Shown one piece after another: positions 24,599 to 33,780 of a stretch of DNA of 52,761 nucleotides. Source of the stretch: Microbispora oryzae. Its GTDB lineage: Bacteria > Actinomycetota > Actinomycetes > Streptosporangiales > Streptosporangiaceae. Where the stretch lies: the NCBI RefSeq assembly GCF_017896165.1, contig NZ_JAFCNB010000031.1:1-52761 (forward strand), read 5' to 3'. The position numbers and the translations under genes are program-made. Position 1 is the first letter of the stretch. Each line of letters starts with the position of its first letter. The notes beneath the pieces are model-generated. The model saw only the letters and a program-made list of their open reading frames with translations. It was not told the origin of the DNA and ran no database searches.

Positions 24599-25228
24599 TC
24601 ACACCGCTGCGGACACCACGATGACCAGCGCCACTTGGATGTACTTGATGACCTTCGCGACCGCCTCGGCCACCTGCTCGCCCTCGCTGAGCTCCCTGAT
24701 CCTGCGTTCGACGGTGTCGGGGTCGATCTCCGGGAGGATCACACGGTCGAGGGTGCCGGCCTTCACTATGGCCAGGAGGGCAACGGTTCCGGGATCGGCC
24801 GGGGCGTCGTCGAAGATGGCCGACAAGCGCCGGCGAAGCTCACGCGCCGGAGCCGGATCGATCGTCAGGTGGCGGGTGGAGGGCAAGATCCCGAGTGGGC
24901 GGCGGCGCTGCTCGTCGACGACGCCGCGGGCGATGAGCCGCGCCAGGGTTCGCTCGTACAGACCGCTGCGTAGGGAACGAATCCACCACTGTAGATCGTG
25001 CGGCTCCTCCTCGGAGATGCGGGCGAGCGTCGCATCCTCCTCCGGCGTCCCAAGAGGCGCCGGATCACGCACGACGATCTGCTCGCCATCGACATCGATC
25101 CGCCGGGCGGCGGCCAATTCGACCAGGACCGCGCCGGCCAGCCCGCACTCGAGCTGCAGATTACCGATAAGTGGCTTTCCGTCCTCTTCGCGGAGCGCGA
25201 GCAGTAAAAAGTCCTCGGCTAACGACAT
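24599..25228 (-). CDS. GPP34 (GOLPH3/Vps74-like) family protein
   Basis: 209 aa. Opening MSLAEDFLLLALREEDGKPL and the helical pattern LECGLAGAVLVELAAARRID are the signature of bacterial GPP34 proteins, whose eukaryotic relatives bind phosphoinositides at the Golgi. A hydrophobic hairpin-like helix lies at the C-terminus (IKYIQVALVIVVSAAV), suggesting membrane contact. ATG at 25228 with AAGGGGA upstream. Ends in a strong terminator ahead of the RiPP operon. Role in bacteria not well established; often seen beside secondary metabolite genes. Confidence 0.85.
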   Translation of the reverse strand: MSLAEDFLLLALREEDGKPLIGNLQLECGLAGAVLVELAAARRIDVDGEQIVVRDPAPLGTPEEDATLARISEEEPHDLQWWIRSLRSGLYERTLARLIARGVVDEQRRRPLGILPSTRHLTIDPAPARELRRRLSAIFDDAPADPGTVALLAIVKAGTLDRVILPEIDPDTVERRIRELSEGEQVAEAVAKVIKYIQVALVIVVSAAV

Positions 25229-25439
25229 CAGGCATCCCCTTTCCGTCAGTTTCAACGGGCAGGAATGCGGCGAGGTTCCTCCTGTGCCGCGCATCGGTAC
25301 GTCGGAATGCTGAAGCCACTCGAGGTCTGGAGAGGCATTGTCGCTGCAGGGGAGCGTCGCCACGTTGGTTCTCTCGAACGCCGTGTCCGCGCTGCTGTCC
25401 TGAAGCGGACCTGCTTACTTCGGCGTGGACGTCCGGGGC

Positions 25440-25583
25440 AAGGGTCGAGTGGTACTCCCCGGCGGCGACGTCCACCGGAGTCCGCAGGGAGAGGTCGGCG
25501 TCGACCTTCCAGGTGCCGATCTCGTCGGCGGAGTTCGCCGTCGAGACGAGCAGTTCCTGGCCCTGCATACCCACGGTGGGCAC
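25440..25583 (-). pseudogene. C-terminal relic of a secreted protein
   Basis: The 407 bp between GPP34 and GH43 contain a frame with GQELLVSTANSADEIGTWKV then DADLSLRTPVDVAAGEYHSTL. The DVAAGEY-x-STL ending is typical of the extreme C-terminus of secreted actinobacterial proteins (WxL-like or adhesin-like ends), but the frame breaks right after it and no upstream part is present. Best read as the tail of a deleted gene. Nothing else supported in 25229-25635. Confidence 0.35.
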
Positions 25584-25601
25584 TCCATTCGTGGAAGGGG
25601 G

Positions 25602-25627
25602 CGGGGCCGGCCAGAGCCGGCCGGCCC
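25602..25627 (-). terminator. GC-rich hairpin after the GH43 gene
   Basis: GGGGCCGG ... CCGGCCCC inverted repeat about 10 bp beyond the GH43 stop. It is copied with small changes at about 28131-28157 beside the duplicated 3' end. No T-run. Confidence 0.6.
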
Positions 25628-25635
25628 CGGCAGGG

Positions 25636-28011
25636 TCAGGGACAGGCGGCGGCGGGGTAGGGGGCGTCGTAGGAGGAGGTGGCCTGCTCGCCGTCGATGG
25701 TCGCGGTCGCGGTCACGGTGACCGTGCCGGCGTCGATCTGCCCGGCCCTGGTGTTGAAGGACTGGTAGGCCTGCTTGCCGGGAGCCACGTCGGCCACGGT
25801 CGTGGAGCCGTACGGGGTGGTCAGCGTCACGGTGGCGGGCACGTCGGAGTCGTTGACGGCCGTGACCGCCACGTACGCCGAGGCGCCGATGCACCGGGAG
25901 GAGGCGGTGACGGTCAGCTTGACCTTCGCCTCGAAGGCCCAGGAGTCGATCTCGAACAGGTCGGCGCCGCCCGGGCCCGCGTAGGTGAAGTACACGTCGT
26001 GTACGCCCTTGACGCCGTCGAGCTTCGCGGACAGCTGCGTCCACTCGCCGAGCGGGGCGTCGACGGGGATGGTGGCCACCACGGGCGAGTTGCGGCCGTC
26101 GAGACGGACCTCGATCTTTCCGCCGGACACGAGCGGGCGCGCCTTGACGGTGACGCCGGTGGCGCCGCCCTCGCCGAAGTCGACCTTCGCGAGCGACGTC
26201 CAGTCGCCGTTGTCGATGTCGTACAGCACGAGGTTCGGCGCCTGCGCGCCGAACTCCTCCGAGCCGCCGTCGATCCTCTTCGTCGCGATGCCCTGCTGCC
26301 AGGCGATCGTCTCGGCCTCGACCACCCGGTACGGGTCGAGGTCGCGGATCTGCTCGACGCCCTTGTAGTCGCCCTTCACCTCCTTGATCGTGCCGTCGGC
26401 GTTGAAGTCGAGTTTCGCGAGGTGGGGGCTGCGGAAGCCCTGGGTGGCGCCGCCCGTGATGCGGCTGTTGAGCGTCTGGGCGTGGTAGGTGAAGTAGTAC
26501 TGCCCGCCGAGCTCGAACACCGACTGGTGGTTGTTCCCGCCGGCGCCGAAGTAGGTGCCGGGGTTGCGGAAGATGACGCCCTTGTACTTGTCGGGGGTCC
26601 AGGGGCCCATCGGGCTGTCGGCCATGAGGTAGGCGATCGCCCCGGTCGGCGGGCCGTTGGGGTCGATCGCGCCGCCGAACCCGAAGTTGGACGAGTACGA
26701 GTAGTAATACTTGCCGTCGCGCTTGAACAGGTGGCCGGCCTCGAACACGAGCGGCGCGTCGATGACCTCCGCCGAGCCCTGCGTGCTGATCATGTCGTCG
26801 TTGAGCTCGATGATGCGCGTGGACTTCGGGTGGTTGGTGTTCTCGGCGCTGCGCGTCCCGTCGTCGCCGCCACCACCGAAGACGAGGTAGCCCTGGCCGT
26901 CGTCGTCGATGAAGACGCCGGGGTCGAAGAGCCAGTTCTTGCCGTTCGACGCGCCCGGCGTCGCGCTCGTGATGAGCAGGTTGCCGCGCTCGTCGTGCCA
27001 CGGGCCGAGTGGCGAGTCGCCGACGATGACGCCCGAGCCGCCGCCGCTGTTGGCGAAGTAGAGGAAGAATTTCTCCTTGCCGTCGATGACCCTGCTCTCC
27101 ATGGCGGGGGCCCACGAGTTGCTCGCGTATCGGGCGATACCGCTCGGGCCCGCGACGGGGATCTCGCCGTGGTCGACCCAGTTCATGAGGTCGTCGGACG
27201 AGATGACCGTGATCGTGTTGATGCTGGCGTACGTGTTCGTCGAGGAGATCCCGGTGGGACCGGGCTTGTACTCCTGGGTGTCGTTGGTCATGTAGATGTA
27301 CACGCGGCCGTCGTGGACGAACGCGTTGCCGTCCGCGCCGAACTTGTGTGAGATGAGCGGGTTGCCCTCGCCGGGGTTCTTGCCGAGCGCCTCGATGGTC
27401 GTCGACGGCACGAACTCGGAGACGGACACGTCGTCGACCTTGAAGTCCATGAGGTGCGTGTCCGGGGCGGACCCGGGGTCCGACGTCCAGGGCGTCTCGA
27501 TGAAGAGCCGCGCGGTCGTGACGCTCTGCCCGGCGGGGATAGTGAACGTCCCCTGGATGAGCCCCCACTGCCCGCGCGCCACCGTCACCGTGCCGACGTT
27601 CGTGTACGTCGAGCCGCCGTAGTGCATGGTGGCGAAGAACTGCTTGGTCGCCGGGCTGTTCGGGTTCTCGTACTTCACCCGCGCCGTGATCGCGTAGGTC
27701 TTGCCGGCCTGCACCTTGCCGGACAGGTCCTGCATCGGGCCGGATCCCGTCGTCTTGCGGCCGGTGACGAGCACGGCGCTCGAACCGGCGTAGGCGTCGG
27801 TCGTGGCCGACAGCGTGGCGCCGTCCGTCGCGTTCCCGTTGTTGGTGAACCAGCCGGTGAGGCCGTCCTCGAACCCGCCGTTCACGATGATGTTCGAGCC
27901 GGCGGCCTGGGCCGGCCCTGTCACCGCGGCGACCGCGGTGGCCAGCATGGCGCCGGCCATGACCGTGGCGGCGACCCGTCGCCGAGTCGTCTTTCTGGCG
28001 CGCTTCAACAC
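25636..28011 (-). CDS. Secreted GH43-family glycosidase with carbohydrate-binding modules
   Basis: 791 aa. Signal peptide: KRARKTTRRR basic start, hydrophobic AATVMAGAMLATAVAAVTG, cut after AQA (about residue 37). Then a CBM4/9-like jelly roll (about 40-175, opening IIVNGGFEDGLTGWF), a GH43 five-bladed propeller (about 185-500) with HKFGADGNAFV, WLFDPGVFIDDDGQGYLVFG and LVFEAGHLFKRDGKYYYSYS carrying the expected Asp/Asp/Glu, a CBM6-like module (about 520-660), and a C-terminal beta domain with one Cys pair. GTG at 28011 is supported by GGAGGG eight bases upstream. Likely exports an arabinoxylan- or arabinan-debranching enzyme; substrate unknown. Confidence 0.88.
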   Translation of the reverse strand: MLKRARKTTRRRVAATVMAGAMLATAVAAVTGPAQAAGSNIIVNGGFEDGLTGWFTNNGNATDGATLSATTDAYAGSSAVLVTGRKTTGSGPMQDLSGKVQAGKTYAITARVKYENPNSPATKQFFATMHYGGSTYTNVGTVTVARGQWGLIQGTFTIPAGQSVTTARLFIETPWTSDPGSAPDTHLMDFKVDDVSVSEFVPSTTIEALGKNPGEGNPLISHKFGADGNAFVHDGRVYIYMTNDTQEYKPGPTGISSTNTYASINTITVISSDDLMNWVDHGEIPVAGPSGIARYASNSWAPAMESRVIDGKEKFFLYFANSGGGSGVIVGDSPLGPWHDERGNLLITSATPGASNGKNWLFDPGVFIDDDGQGYLVFGGGGDDGTRSAENTNHPKSTRIIELNDDMISTQGSAEVIDAPLVFEAGHLFKRDGKYYYSYSSNFGFGGAIDPNGPPTGAIAYLMADSPMGPWTPDKYKGVIFRNPGTYFGAGGNNHQSVFELGGQYYFTYHAQTLNSRITGGATQGFRSPHLAKLDFNADGTIKEVKGDYKGVEQIRDLDPYRVVEAETIAWQQGIATKRIDGGSEEFGAQAPNLVLYDIDNGDWTSLAKVDFGEGGATGVTVKARPLVSGGKIEVRLDGRNSPVVATIPVDAPLGEWTQLSAKLDGVKGVHDVYFTYAGPGGADLFEIDSWAFEAKVKLTVTASSRCIGASAYVAVTAVNDSDVPATVTLTTPYGSTTVADVAPGKQAYQSFNTRAGQIDAGTVTVTATATIDGEQATSSYDAPYPAAACP

Positions 28012-28129
28012 GAAATGCCCTCCTTGACCTCGAACTTCTCCGGGGATGAACGGACGCCTCTGAGCGGGCCGGCTCACCTCATGTGGGAATGGGCAGCCGC
28101 CCGTTCTGGCGATCCGCGACGTGTTACGG

Positions 28130-28258
28130 GCGGGGCCGGCCAGAGCTGGCCGGCCGGCCCTGGCAGGGTCAGTGGCAGGCGGCGGCGGGGTAGGGGGCGT
28201 CGTAGGAGGAGGTGGCCTGCTTGCCGTCGATGGTCGCGGTCACGGTGACCGTGCCTGC
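28130..28258. repeat. Duplicated 3' end of the GH43 gene (relic of a second copy)
   Basis: About 130 bp nearly identical to 25600-25732: the GC-rich hairpin plus the last codons of the GH43 protein (minus strand, GTVTVTATIDGKQATSSYDA then PYPAAACH and stop at 28169-28171). Homology ends upstream of 28260, so only the tail of a second GH43-like gene survives. The two copies lie in direct orientation on either side of the intact gene, which fits unequal recombination between tandem paralogs. Confidence 0.8.
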
Positions 28259-28520
28259 GTTGGGTGGTGGGTGGTGGTTGTTCGCGTCGGGCGCCGCAGA
28301 AATCGTGGCGACCGCCGCTGACCAGCGCATTTCCGGCATTCGGGCAGCCTGCATTGGCTGATGTCAGGGTGAGGTGAACGGAGTGGACGTTATGAGACGG
28401 CGAAGGTCAATCCCGTAGGGCGCGTGAGTGCTCCGGGCTGATAGCGCTAACATTCGTAATCTAGAAGTAACATCCGTGATGATCACTGACGCTAGGCGGC
28501 GTGGCAGGCACTGTCAAGAG

Positions 28521-28535
28521 CGTGAACGGTTCACG
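28521..28535. promoter_or_regulatory. Perfect operator-like palindrome upstream of the DHA2 exporter
   Basis: CGTGAAC-g-GTTCACG, 7 bp arms around one base, about 320 bp before the exporter start. It is in the 841 bp non-coding stretch 28012-28852. Apart from the GH43 relic and this palindrome I see no gene there; the part near 28012 must carry the GH43 promoter. Confidence 0.45.
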
Positions 28536-28852
28536 AACCCGACGTCCACTATGGATGTCACGTCGGGAAATCTGATGCCGGCTACGGCGGCGGCGTCGGC
28601 GAACCCGGGCGAGCCGCGCCCTGGCTCGGGGCGCCGCGATCAACGGGCTGATCCGCGTCGCCGGGATGCGCATGGTCCGCTCCTGGTGAAAACCGGGTGA
28701 CATTTCGCATCACTTCCAGCGATGCTCGGGTTGAGCGATGAGTTTTGTCGGTGGTGCCCGTCAGGCTTTCCGTGACCGCAACTTGTTGTGGGCCCAAGGC
28801 TGGGACGCCAGCCATGACCATGTCATGTTCCGACGACCCTGATCGAGGTGCC

Positions 28853-30304
28853 GTGTCCACCGCACAGCTAGACCCACCCGCCAGATCCGCGACCGCCGCT
28901 CCAGGGCGCACGCCGCCCGTGCTGCGGCTCCTGGTGCTCGCCACGTTCGTGGTCATCCTCAACGAGACGATCATGATCAATGCGATCCCTCGGCTGATGG
29001 GCGCTCTGCACATCACCGAGCAGACCGCGCAGTGGCTCTCGACCGCCTTCATGCTGACCATGGCCGCCGTCATCCCGATCACCGGCTGGTTCCTGCAACG
29101 GGTGTCCACCCGTCACGCGTACGCCACCGCGATGGGTCTGTTCCTGCTCGGTACGGCGCTGGCCGCCGTCGCTCCGTCGTTCGCGCTGCTGCTGGGCGCG
29201 CGCATCATCCAGGCGTCCGGGACGGCCGTGATGATGCCGCTGCTGATGACCACGTTGATGCAGGTCGTGCCGGAGTCGGACCGGGGCCGGGTGATGGGCA
29301 ACGTCACGCTGGCCATGTCGGTCGCGCCGGCGATGGGCCCTGCGGTCTCGGGGCTGATCCTTCAGTTCGGGTCCTGGCGGCTCCTGTTCGCCGTGGTGCT
29401 CCCCATCGCCGCGGTGATCGCGTGGCGCGGCCTGAAGCAGCTTGAGAACGTCGGAGAGATCAAGGTCAGCTCCATCGACTGGTTGAGCGTGGTGACCGCC
29501 GCCGCCGGCTTCGGCGGCCTGGTCTACGGGCTCAGCCGGTTCGAGGGCGGTGACGTCCGCGTCGCCGCTGCGATCGTGGCGGCGGGCCTGATCGCCATCG
29601 CCGTCTTCGTCGTCCGCCAGCTGTCGCTGCAGAAGCGCGGCGTGCCGCTGATGGATCTGCGTACGCTCCGCCACCGCACGTACACCGTCGCGCTGATCAT
29701 GATGTCGGTCGCCTTCATGGCGATGCTCGGTTCGATGATTCTGCTGCCGCTCTACCTGCAGAACGTCCGCGCGCTCAGCCCCCTGGAGACCGGCCTGCTC
29801 GTGATGCCGGGCGGCCTCGCGATGGGACTGCTCGGTCCGACCGTCGGCCGCCTCTTCGACCGGTTCGGTGGGCGGGTGCTGGTCGTTCCCGGCTCGATCG
29901 GGATCGCGCTCGCGCTCGCCGGCTTCACCCAGGTGACGATGACCATGCCGTACTGGCAGCTTCTCGCCCTGCACGCGCTGTTGATGGTGAGCCTGGCCGT
30001 GACCTTCACCCCGGTGTTCACCCTCGGGCTCGGAGCGGTTCCGCCGCACCTCTACTCCCACGGCAGCTCGATCCTGAGCACGCTGCAACAGGTCGCCGCG
30101 GCCTTCGGCACCGCACTGGTGATCACCGTGATGAGCGCCCGAGCCGACGCCCTGAAATCAGCGGGAGCGGCGGAGCTGGTCGCCACGCTCGGGGGTATGC
30201 GACTCGCCTTCATCATCGGCGCGGTGATGTCGCTTGCCGTGGTCGTCACTGCCGTTCTCCTACCGGCCCGAGCGGAGAGCGTCGCCGAGGAACCCGCCCA
30301 CTGA
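28853..30304 (+). CDS. DHA2-family MFS multidrug exporter
   Basis: 483 aa with 14 predicted helices, EmrB/QacA type. LVLATFVVILNETIMINAIP (helix 1 with the DHA2 N-E-T-I-M pattern), FMLTMAAVIPITGWFLQRVS, R-I-I-Q-A-S-G-T-A-V-M-M-P in helix 4 and GNVTLAMSVAPAMGPAVSGL (motif C of drug antiporters). GTG at 28853 chosen for GAGG just upstream; ATGs at about 28814 and 28820 are alternatives. Proton-driven efflux of an unknown drug-like compound. Not adjacent enough to the RiPP cluster to link it. Confidence 0.88.
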   Translation: MSTAQLDPPARSATAAPGRTPPVLRLLVLATFVVILNETIMINAIPRLMGALHITEQTAQWLSTAFMLTMAAVIPITGWFLQRVSTRHAYATAMGLFLLGTALAAVAPSFALLLGARIIQASGTAVMMPLLMTTLMQVVPESDRGRVMGNVTLAMSVAPAMGPAVSGLILQFGSWRLLFAVVLPIAAVIAWRGLKQLENVGEIKVSSIDWLSVVTAAAGFGGLVYGLSRFEGGDVRVAAAIVAAGLIAIAVFVVRQLSLQKRGVPLMDLRTLRHRTYTVALIMMSVAFMAMLGSMILLPLYLQNVRALSPLETGLLVMPGGLAMGLLGPTVGRLFDRFGGRVLVVPGSIGIALALAGFTQVTMTMPYWQLLALHALLMVSLAVTFTPVFTLGLGAVPPHLYSHGSSILSTLQQVAAAFGTALVITVMSARADALKSAGAAELVATLGGMRLAFIIGAVMSLAVVVTAVLLPARAESVAEEPAH

Positions 30305-30416
30305 GACGGCGCCCGATGGTCGAGACAGAGTTCGAGCGCCGATCGCGGTAGAACGTCAGGCTCTTCCACACCTGGATACGTGGGAGTCCGCGCTCGGGCA
30401 TCCCAGGTGGGTCACC

Positions 30417-30707
30417 TCAGTAGTAGTGACGGGTGACCTTCTTGCGCCGCACGAACAGCCGGAAGATCCACAGGCCGAGCCAGACCAGGCCCCACAGGCC
30501 GCAGGTACAGATGGTCAGCACCAAATGGAACAGGTGTGACTTGCCAGACAGACCCCGGTGCTTGGTCACGCTCTTGTACGGCATCGGCGGTTGCTGCGGG
30601 TACGGCTGGCCTGGGTAGGGGGGAGACTGCTGGGGCGGATAGTACGGGTGTCCCGGCTGCGGTGGCTGCCCGTGCGGCTGTTGCGGCGGGTAAGGGGGAT
30701 GGCCCAT
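30417..30707 (-). CDS. Small Pro-rich membrane protein
   Basis: 96 aa. Residues 1-45 are a Pro/Gln/Tyr-rich cytoplasmic tail (PPYPPQQPHGQPPQPGHPYY style), followed by HLFHLVLTICTCGLWGLVWL and GLWIFRLF, one or two hydrophobic helices, and a very basic end RRKKVTRHYY. ATG at 30707 with GGAGAG seven bases upstream. This layout is common in actinomycetes but without known function. Confidence 0.75.
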   Translation of the reverse strand: MGHPPYPPQQPHGQPPQPGHPYYPPQQSPPYPGQPYPQQPPMPYKSVTKHRGLSGKSHLFHLVLTICTCGLWGLVWLGLWIFRLFVRRKKVTRHYY

Positions 30708-30861
30708 GACGCGGCTCTCCATGCCTAGCTGATGATCTTTGGAGCGTAGCAACCGGCATCACGGGACAAGCGGCACATATAGATTTCCGGATTTGTTCTC
30801 TTCCCTACCGGCCGGATGAACCTCGGCCGCAAAAAGGTCGCGGCTTCTTCGCGGAGAACCG

Positions 30862-31428
30862 CTACTGCACGCAGAGGGCGGATACCGTCACGTCGTAGAT
30901 GTACCAGTCTCCGGGCGGGGTTCTGTACACGTAGGTCACCGCGGTCGTCTGGTAGTTCGTGCAGTCGCCTCCGGCCGCGAGGATGGCGGAACGGGCCGCC
31001 GCCTCGCCGTTCTGCTGGGCCGCCCCGGATGTGCTGCCTTCACCGCGGGCCGTCGCGGTGCGCGACACGGTGTACGAAGGGGGCGGCGGGGGCGGCGCGC
31101 ACAGTCCCGTCGCCGTGCCGCTGTACTGGTAGCCGCCGCCGCTTGGCACGACGTACACGAGGGTGGCCGACGAGGTCACGTTCGTACAGACTTCTCCCAG
31201 TTGACTGGCCAGGCTGGTGAGTGCGGCGCGGGCGTTCGACTGGGCCGCCGCCGATGCCGTCGCCTGGGTCTGACCCCACGCCTGGGCGGTCGCCGTCCGC
31301 CAGGTGTCGGCGTGGGCCGCCGCCGGGTTGAGGCCGATCCCGGCCGCGACCAGCGCCGCCAGGAGAGTCAATCGTCCGGCGAGCGATCCACGCCGGGTTT
31401 TTCCGTACGGTTCTTCGTGCTGAGCCAT
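30862..31428 (-). CDS. Secreted protein with two internal repeats
   Basis: 188 aa. Signal peptide: basic GKTRRGSLAGR, hydrophobic LTLLAALVAAGIGL, cleavage near AHA (about residue 40). The mature part contains two copies of an about 70-residue unit, each with an Ala-rich helix (QSNARAALTSLASQLG and QNGEAAARSAILAAGG), a Cys (EVCTN, GDCTN), a Tyr-Val-containing strand, and a closing Cys (GLCAPP, ALCVQ); the copies are joined by a Pro run. One disulfide per repeat is likely. No known family recognised. Confidence 0.75.
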   Translation of the reverse strand: MAQHEEPYGKTRRGSLAGRLTLLAALVAAGIGLNPAAAHADTWRTATAQAWGQTQATASAAAQSNARAALTSLASQLGEVCTNVTSSATLVYVVPSGGGYQYSGTATGLCAPPPPPPSYTVSRTATARGEGSTSGAAQQNGEAAARSAILAAGGDCTNYQTTAVTYVYRTPPGDWYIYDVTVSALCVQ

Positions 31429-31735
31429 TCGCGACTCCTTCTATTCGTGTGCCTTCGGCACAGCGAACGTGAATGGTCCGCGCATCGGTGCTCGCTTCGC
31501 TGTAGTCCCTGTTTATGGGGCATGATTTCGCGCCGCGACGTCCTCCGTTACGGATGAGGCCTCATCGTAGATTTACCGTTTGTCGGCGGCCATCCCCGAC
31601 GGCGTGGAGAGCATGGAACCGCAGGTGACCGACGGTGGCCGATGAAAATTTCCACGCCTTGTCAGGCCGCGCGACCTCGGGCTCCTCGCGCCGTCCTCCG
31701 TACGCCGCTGAGAAAGCGTTACGCCGGGCGGGCGA
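31429..31735. other. Non-coding gap
   Basis: 307 bp between the secreted protein (its promoter must lie here) and the stop of the XRE regulator. Short frames exist on both strands but have no ribosome site or family signal. Nothing else supported. Confidence 0.5.
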
Positions 31736-32641
31736 TCAGCCGCCGTTCCCGTCGGAAAGCGTGCCACGGGCGACGGGGACACCGGTTGGCGGGAGACCTG
31801 CGCGCACGGGGGCGGCCGCGCTCATGCTGGCGAGCAGGCGCAGCCGTTCCTCGGAGTCGCTGCCCGGCTCGGCGTGATACGTGACCAGGGTCTGGGTGTC
31901 GGTGCCGGGGATGAGCAGCTTCTCGTACCGCAACTCGAGCGGGCCGACCTGGGGGTGATCGAACAGGCTGATCCCGCTGCTCTTGCGCTTGACGTCCTGC
32001 CGCGCCCAGAGCGTGCGGAAACGCTCGCTGCGCAGGGACAGCTCGCCGAGGATCTCGACGAGGCGCGGGTCGTCGACGTCGGCGCCGACGACGGAGCGCA
32101 GATAGGGGACGACGCGGGCGGTCATCTCCATCCAGTCCCGATGGAGCTCGCGCATCTCCGGCTCCAAAAACGCGGCGAGGATGGCGTTGTTTCCCGGCGC
32201 GCTGAACGGTGAGAGCGCGATGGAGAGCCTGTTCGCGGCGAGCACGTCCATGTACTTCCCGTGCACGTACGCCGGAGTGAGCGGCCAGGTGCCGATCAGC
32301 GTGCGGATGCCCTCGCCGACCTTCTCGCGCCTGCGGGGCCGCCTGCGCCGGACGCTCGGCGGCCTGCCGAGTTGCAGGAGGTACGCGGTGGCGTCCTCGT
32401 CCAGCCGCAGCGCGCCGGCGATGGCGGTCAGGACCTGTTCTGACGGGTGGCGGTCGCGCCCCTGCTCCAGCCGGACGTAGTAGTCGGAGCTGACCCCTGC
32501 GAGGAAGGCGACCTCCTCGCGGCGCAGCCCCGGGACACGGCGGTTGCCCTGGTCGGGCACCCCGGCGGCTTCCGGCCGTACGAGAGCCCGCCGGGTGCGC
32601 AGGTATCCGCCCAGGGCGTTGCCGTCGTCGGTCGTCGTCAT
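31736..32641 (-). CDS. XRE-family regulator with MmyB-like ligand domain
   Basis: 301 aa. N-terminal helix-turn-helix (GLRREEVAFLAGVSSDYYVR, then LEQGRDRHPSEQVL) and a C-terminal MmyB-type domain (about 105-280; PAYVHGKYMDVLAANRLSIA, SLRSERFRTLWARQDV, then FDHPQVGPLELRYEKL). Start at 32641 supported by family alignment of MTTTDDGNALGGYLR. Divergent from the SDR at 32772, 130 bp apart, the standard layout in which this regulator controls the adjacent SDR. Confidence 0.92.
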   Translation of the reverse strand: MTTTDDGNALGGYLRTRRALVRPEAAGVPDQGNRRVPGLRREEVAFLAGVSSDYYVRLEQGRDRHPSEQVLTAIAGALRLDEDATAYLLQLGRPPSVRRRRPRRREKVGEGIRTLIGTWPLTPAYVHGKYMDVLAANRLSIALSPFSAPGNNAILAAFLEPEMRELHRDWMEMTARVVPYLRSVVGADVDDPRLVEILGELSLRSERFRTLWARQDVKRKSSGISLFDHPQVGPLELRYEKLLIPGTDTQTLVTYHAEPGSDSEERLRLLASMSAAAPVRAGLPPTGVPVARGTLSDGNGG

Positions 32642-32771
32642 GCGGCCAGGGTATGCGGCCCCTGCCCAACCCTGGGTGGCCCCGCCGGTCCCAGTCTCGG
32701 CGGATCCTGGGCGGACCGCCGACGGTGCCCCAAGGTGGCAGATGCACAGCTCAGCCAACCGAGGAACGCAC

Positions 32772-33695
32772 ATGTCCCAGCTTTTTCAAAGCCCGTTCGG
32801 CCGCCACTCGACCGCGTCGGAGGTGATCGAGGGGGTCGACCTGTCCGGCAGGCGGGCGATCGTGACCGGCGGAGGTTCCGGGATCGGCGTCGAGACCGCC
32901 CGGGCGCTGGCCGCCGCCAACGCCGAGGTGACCCTCGCCGTCAGGCGTCCCGACGCCGGCGAACAGGTCGCGGCCGACCTGCGGGCCAGGACCGGGAACG
33001 ACGCCATCCACGTCGCGCGCCTGGACCTGGCGGATCTCGACTCGGTGCACGAGTTCGCCGCCGGATGGCGCGGGCCGCTGCACATCCTGATCAACAACGC
33101 CGGAATCATGCTGCTGCCGGAGCTCGAACGGGGCATGCGGGGGCAGGAGCAGCAGTTCGCCACCAACTACCTCGGCCATTTCGCCCTCACGCTGGGGCTG
33201 CACGGCGCGCTCGCCGACGCCGGGGGCGCGCGCGTGGTGTCGGTGTCGTCGAGCGGCCACCTGTTCTCACCGGTCGTCTTCGACGACATCGACTTCCGGT
33301 TCCGCCCCTACGACCCGACCGCGGCGTACGCGCAGTCGAAGACCGCCGAGGTGCTGCTCGCCGTGGAGGCGGACCGCCGGTGGTCCGGCGAGGGGATCCG
33401 GGCCAACGCCCTCCACCCCGGGGCGATCCCGACGAATCTCCAGCGATACGCCGGCGGCATGCGGACCCCCGAGCCGTACCGCAAGACCGTCGAGCAGGGT
33501 GCCGCCACCTCCGTCTTCCTCGCCGCGTCGCCGCTCGTCGAGGGTGTCGGCGGCCGGTATTTCGAGGACGTCGCCGAGGCGCCCGTGGTGCGGACGCGTC
33601 CGACGGAGTTCGGGGTGCCGGGGGTCGCCGGATACGCCCTGGACGGGGCGAACGCCGAGCGCCTGTGGGAGTTCGCGACCGGCATCCTCCGCTGA
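32772..33695 (+). CDS. SDR-family oxidoreductase
   Basis: 307 aa. TGGGSGIGVETARALAAANA nucleotide motif (about residues 33-52), NNAGIM near 112, VSVSSSGH near 158, YAQSKTAEVL (Tyr-x-x-x-Lys) near 188. It resembles the retinol dehydrogenase/WW-domain oxidoreductase-like SDRs. Divergently paired with an MmyB-type regulator, so probably its target. Substrate unknown. Confidence 0.9.
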   Translation: MSQLFQSPFGRHSTASEVIEGVDLSGRRAIVTGGGSGIGVETARALAAANAEVTLAVRRPDAGEQVAADLRARTGNDAIHVARLDLADLDSVHEFAAGWRGPLHILINNAGIMLLPELERGMRGQEQQFATNYLGHFALTLGLHGALADAGGARVVSVSSSGHLFSPVVFDDIDFRFRPYDPTAAYAQSKTAEVLLAVEADRRWSGEGIRANALHPGAIPTNLQRYAGGMRTPEPYRKTVEQGAATSVFLAASPLVEGVGGRYFEDVAEAPVVRTRPTEFGVPGVAGYALDGANAERLWEFATGILR

Positions 33696-33780
33696 TCCCG
33701 CACCGGCGTGATGGGTTCGCCGGGGGCCGCAATCGGGACCACCGGGTCGAAGAGTCACGATCTGACGTTAGGCTGCGGAC

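Noticed and set aside
25171..27351. 726-codon plus-strand frame opposite GH43
   Set aside because: Val/Arg/Gly/Asp-rich antisense shadow with no family signal.
25415..27568. 717-codon minus-strand frame over the GH43 gene
   Set aside because: Arg/His/Pro-rich shadow of the GH43 gene in another frame; the GH43 frame has clear domains and a ribosome site.
28868..30088. 406-codon frame opposite the DHA2 exporter
   Set aside because: Arg/His/Gln/Asp-rich shadow; exporter is 14-helix and motif-supported.
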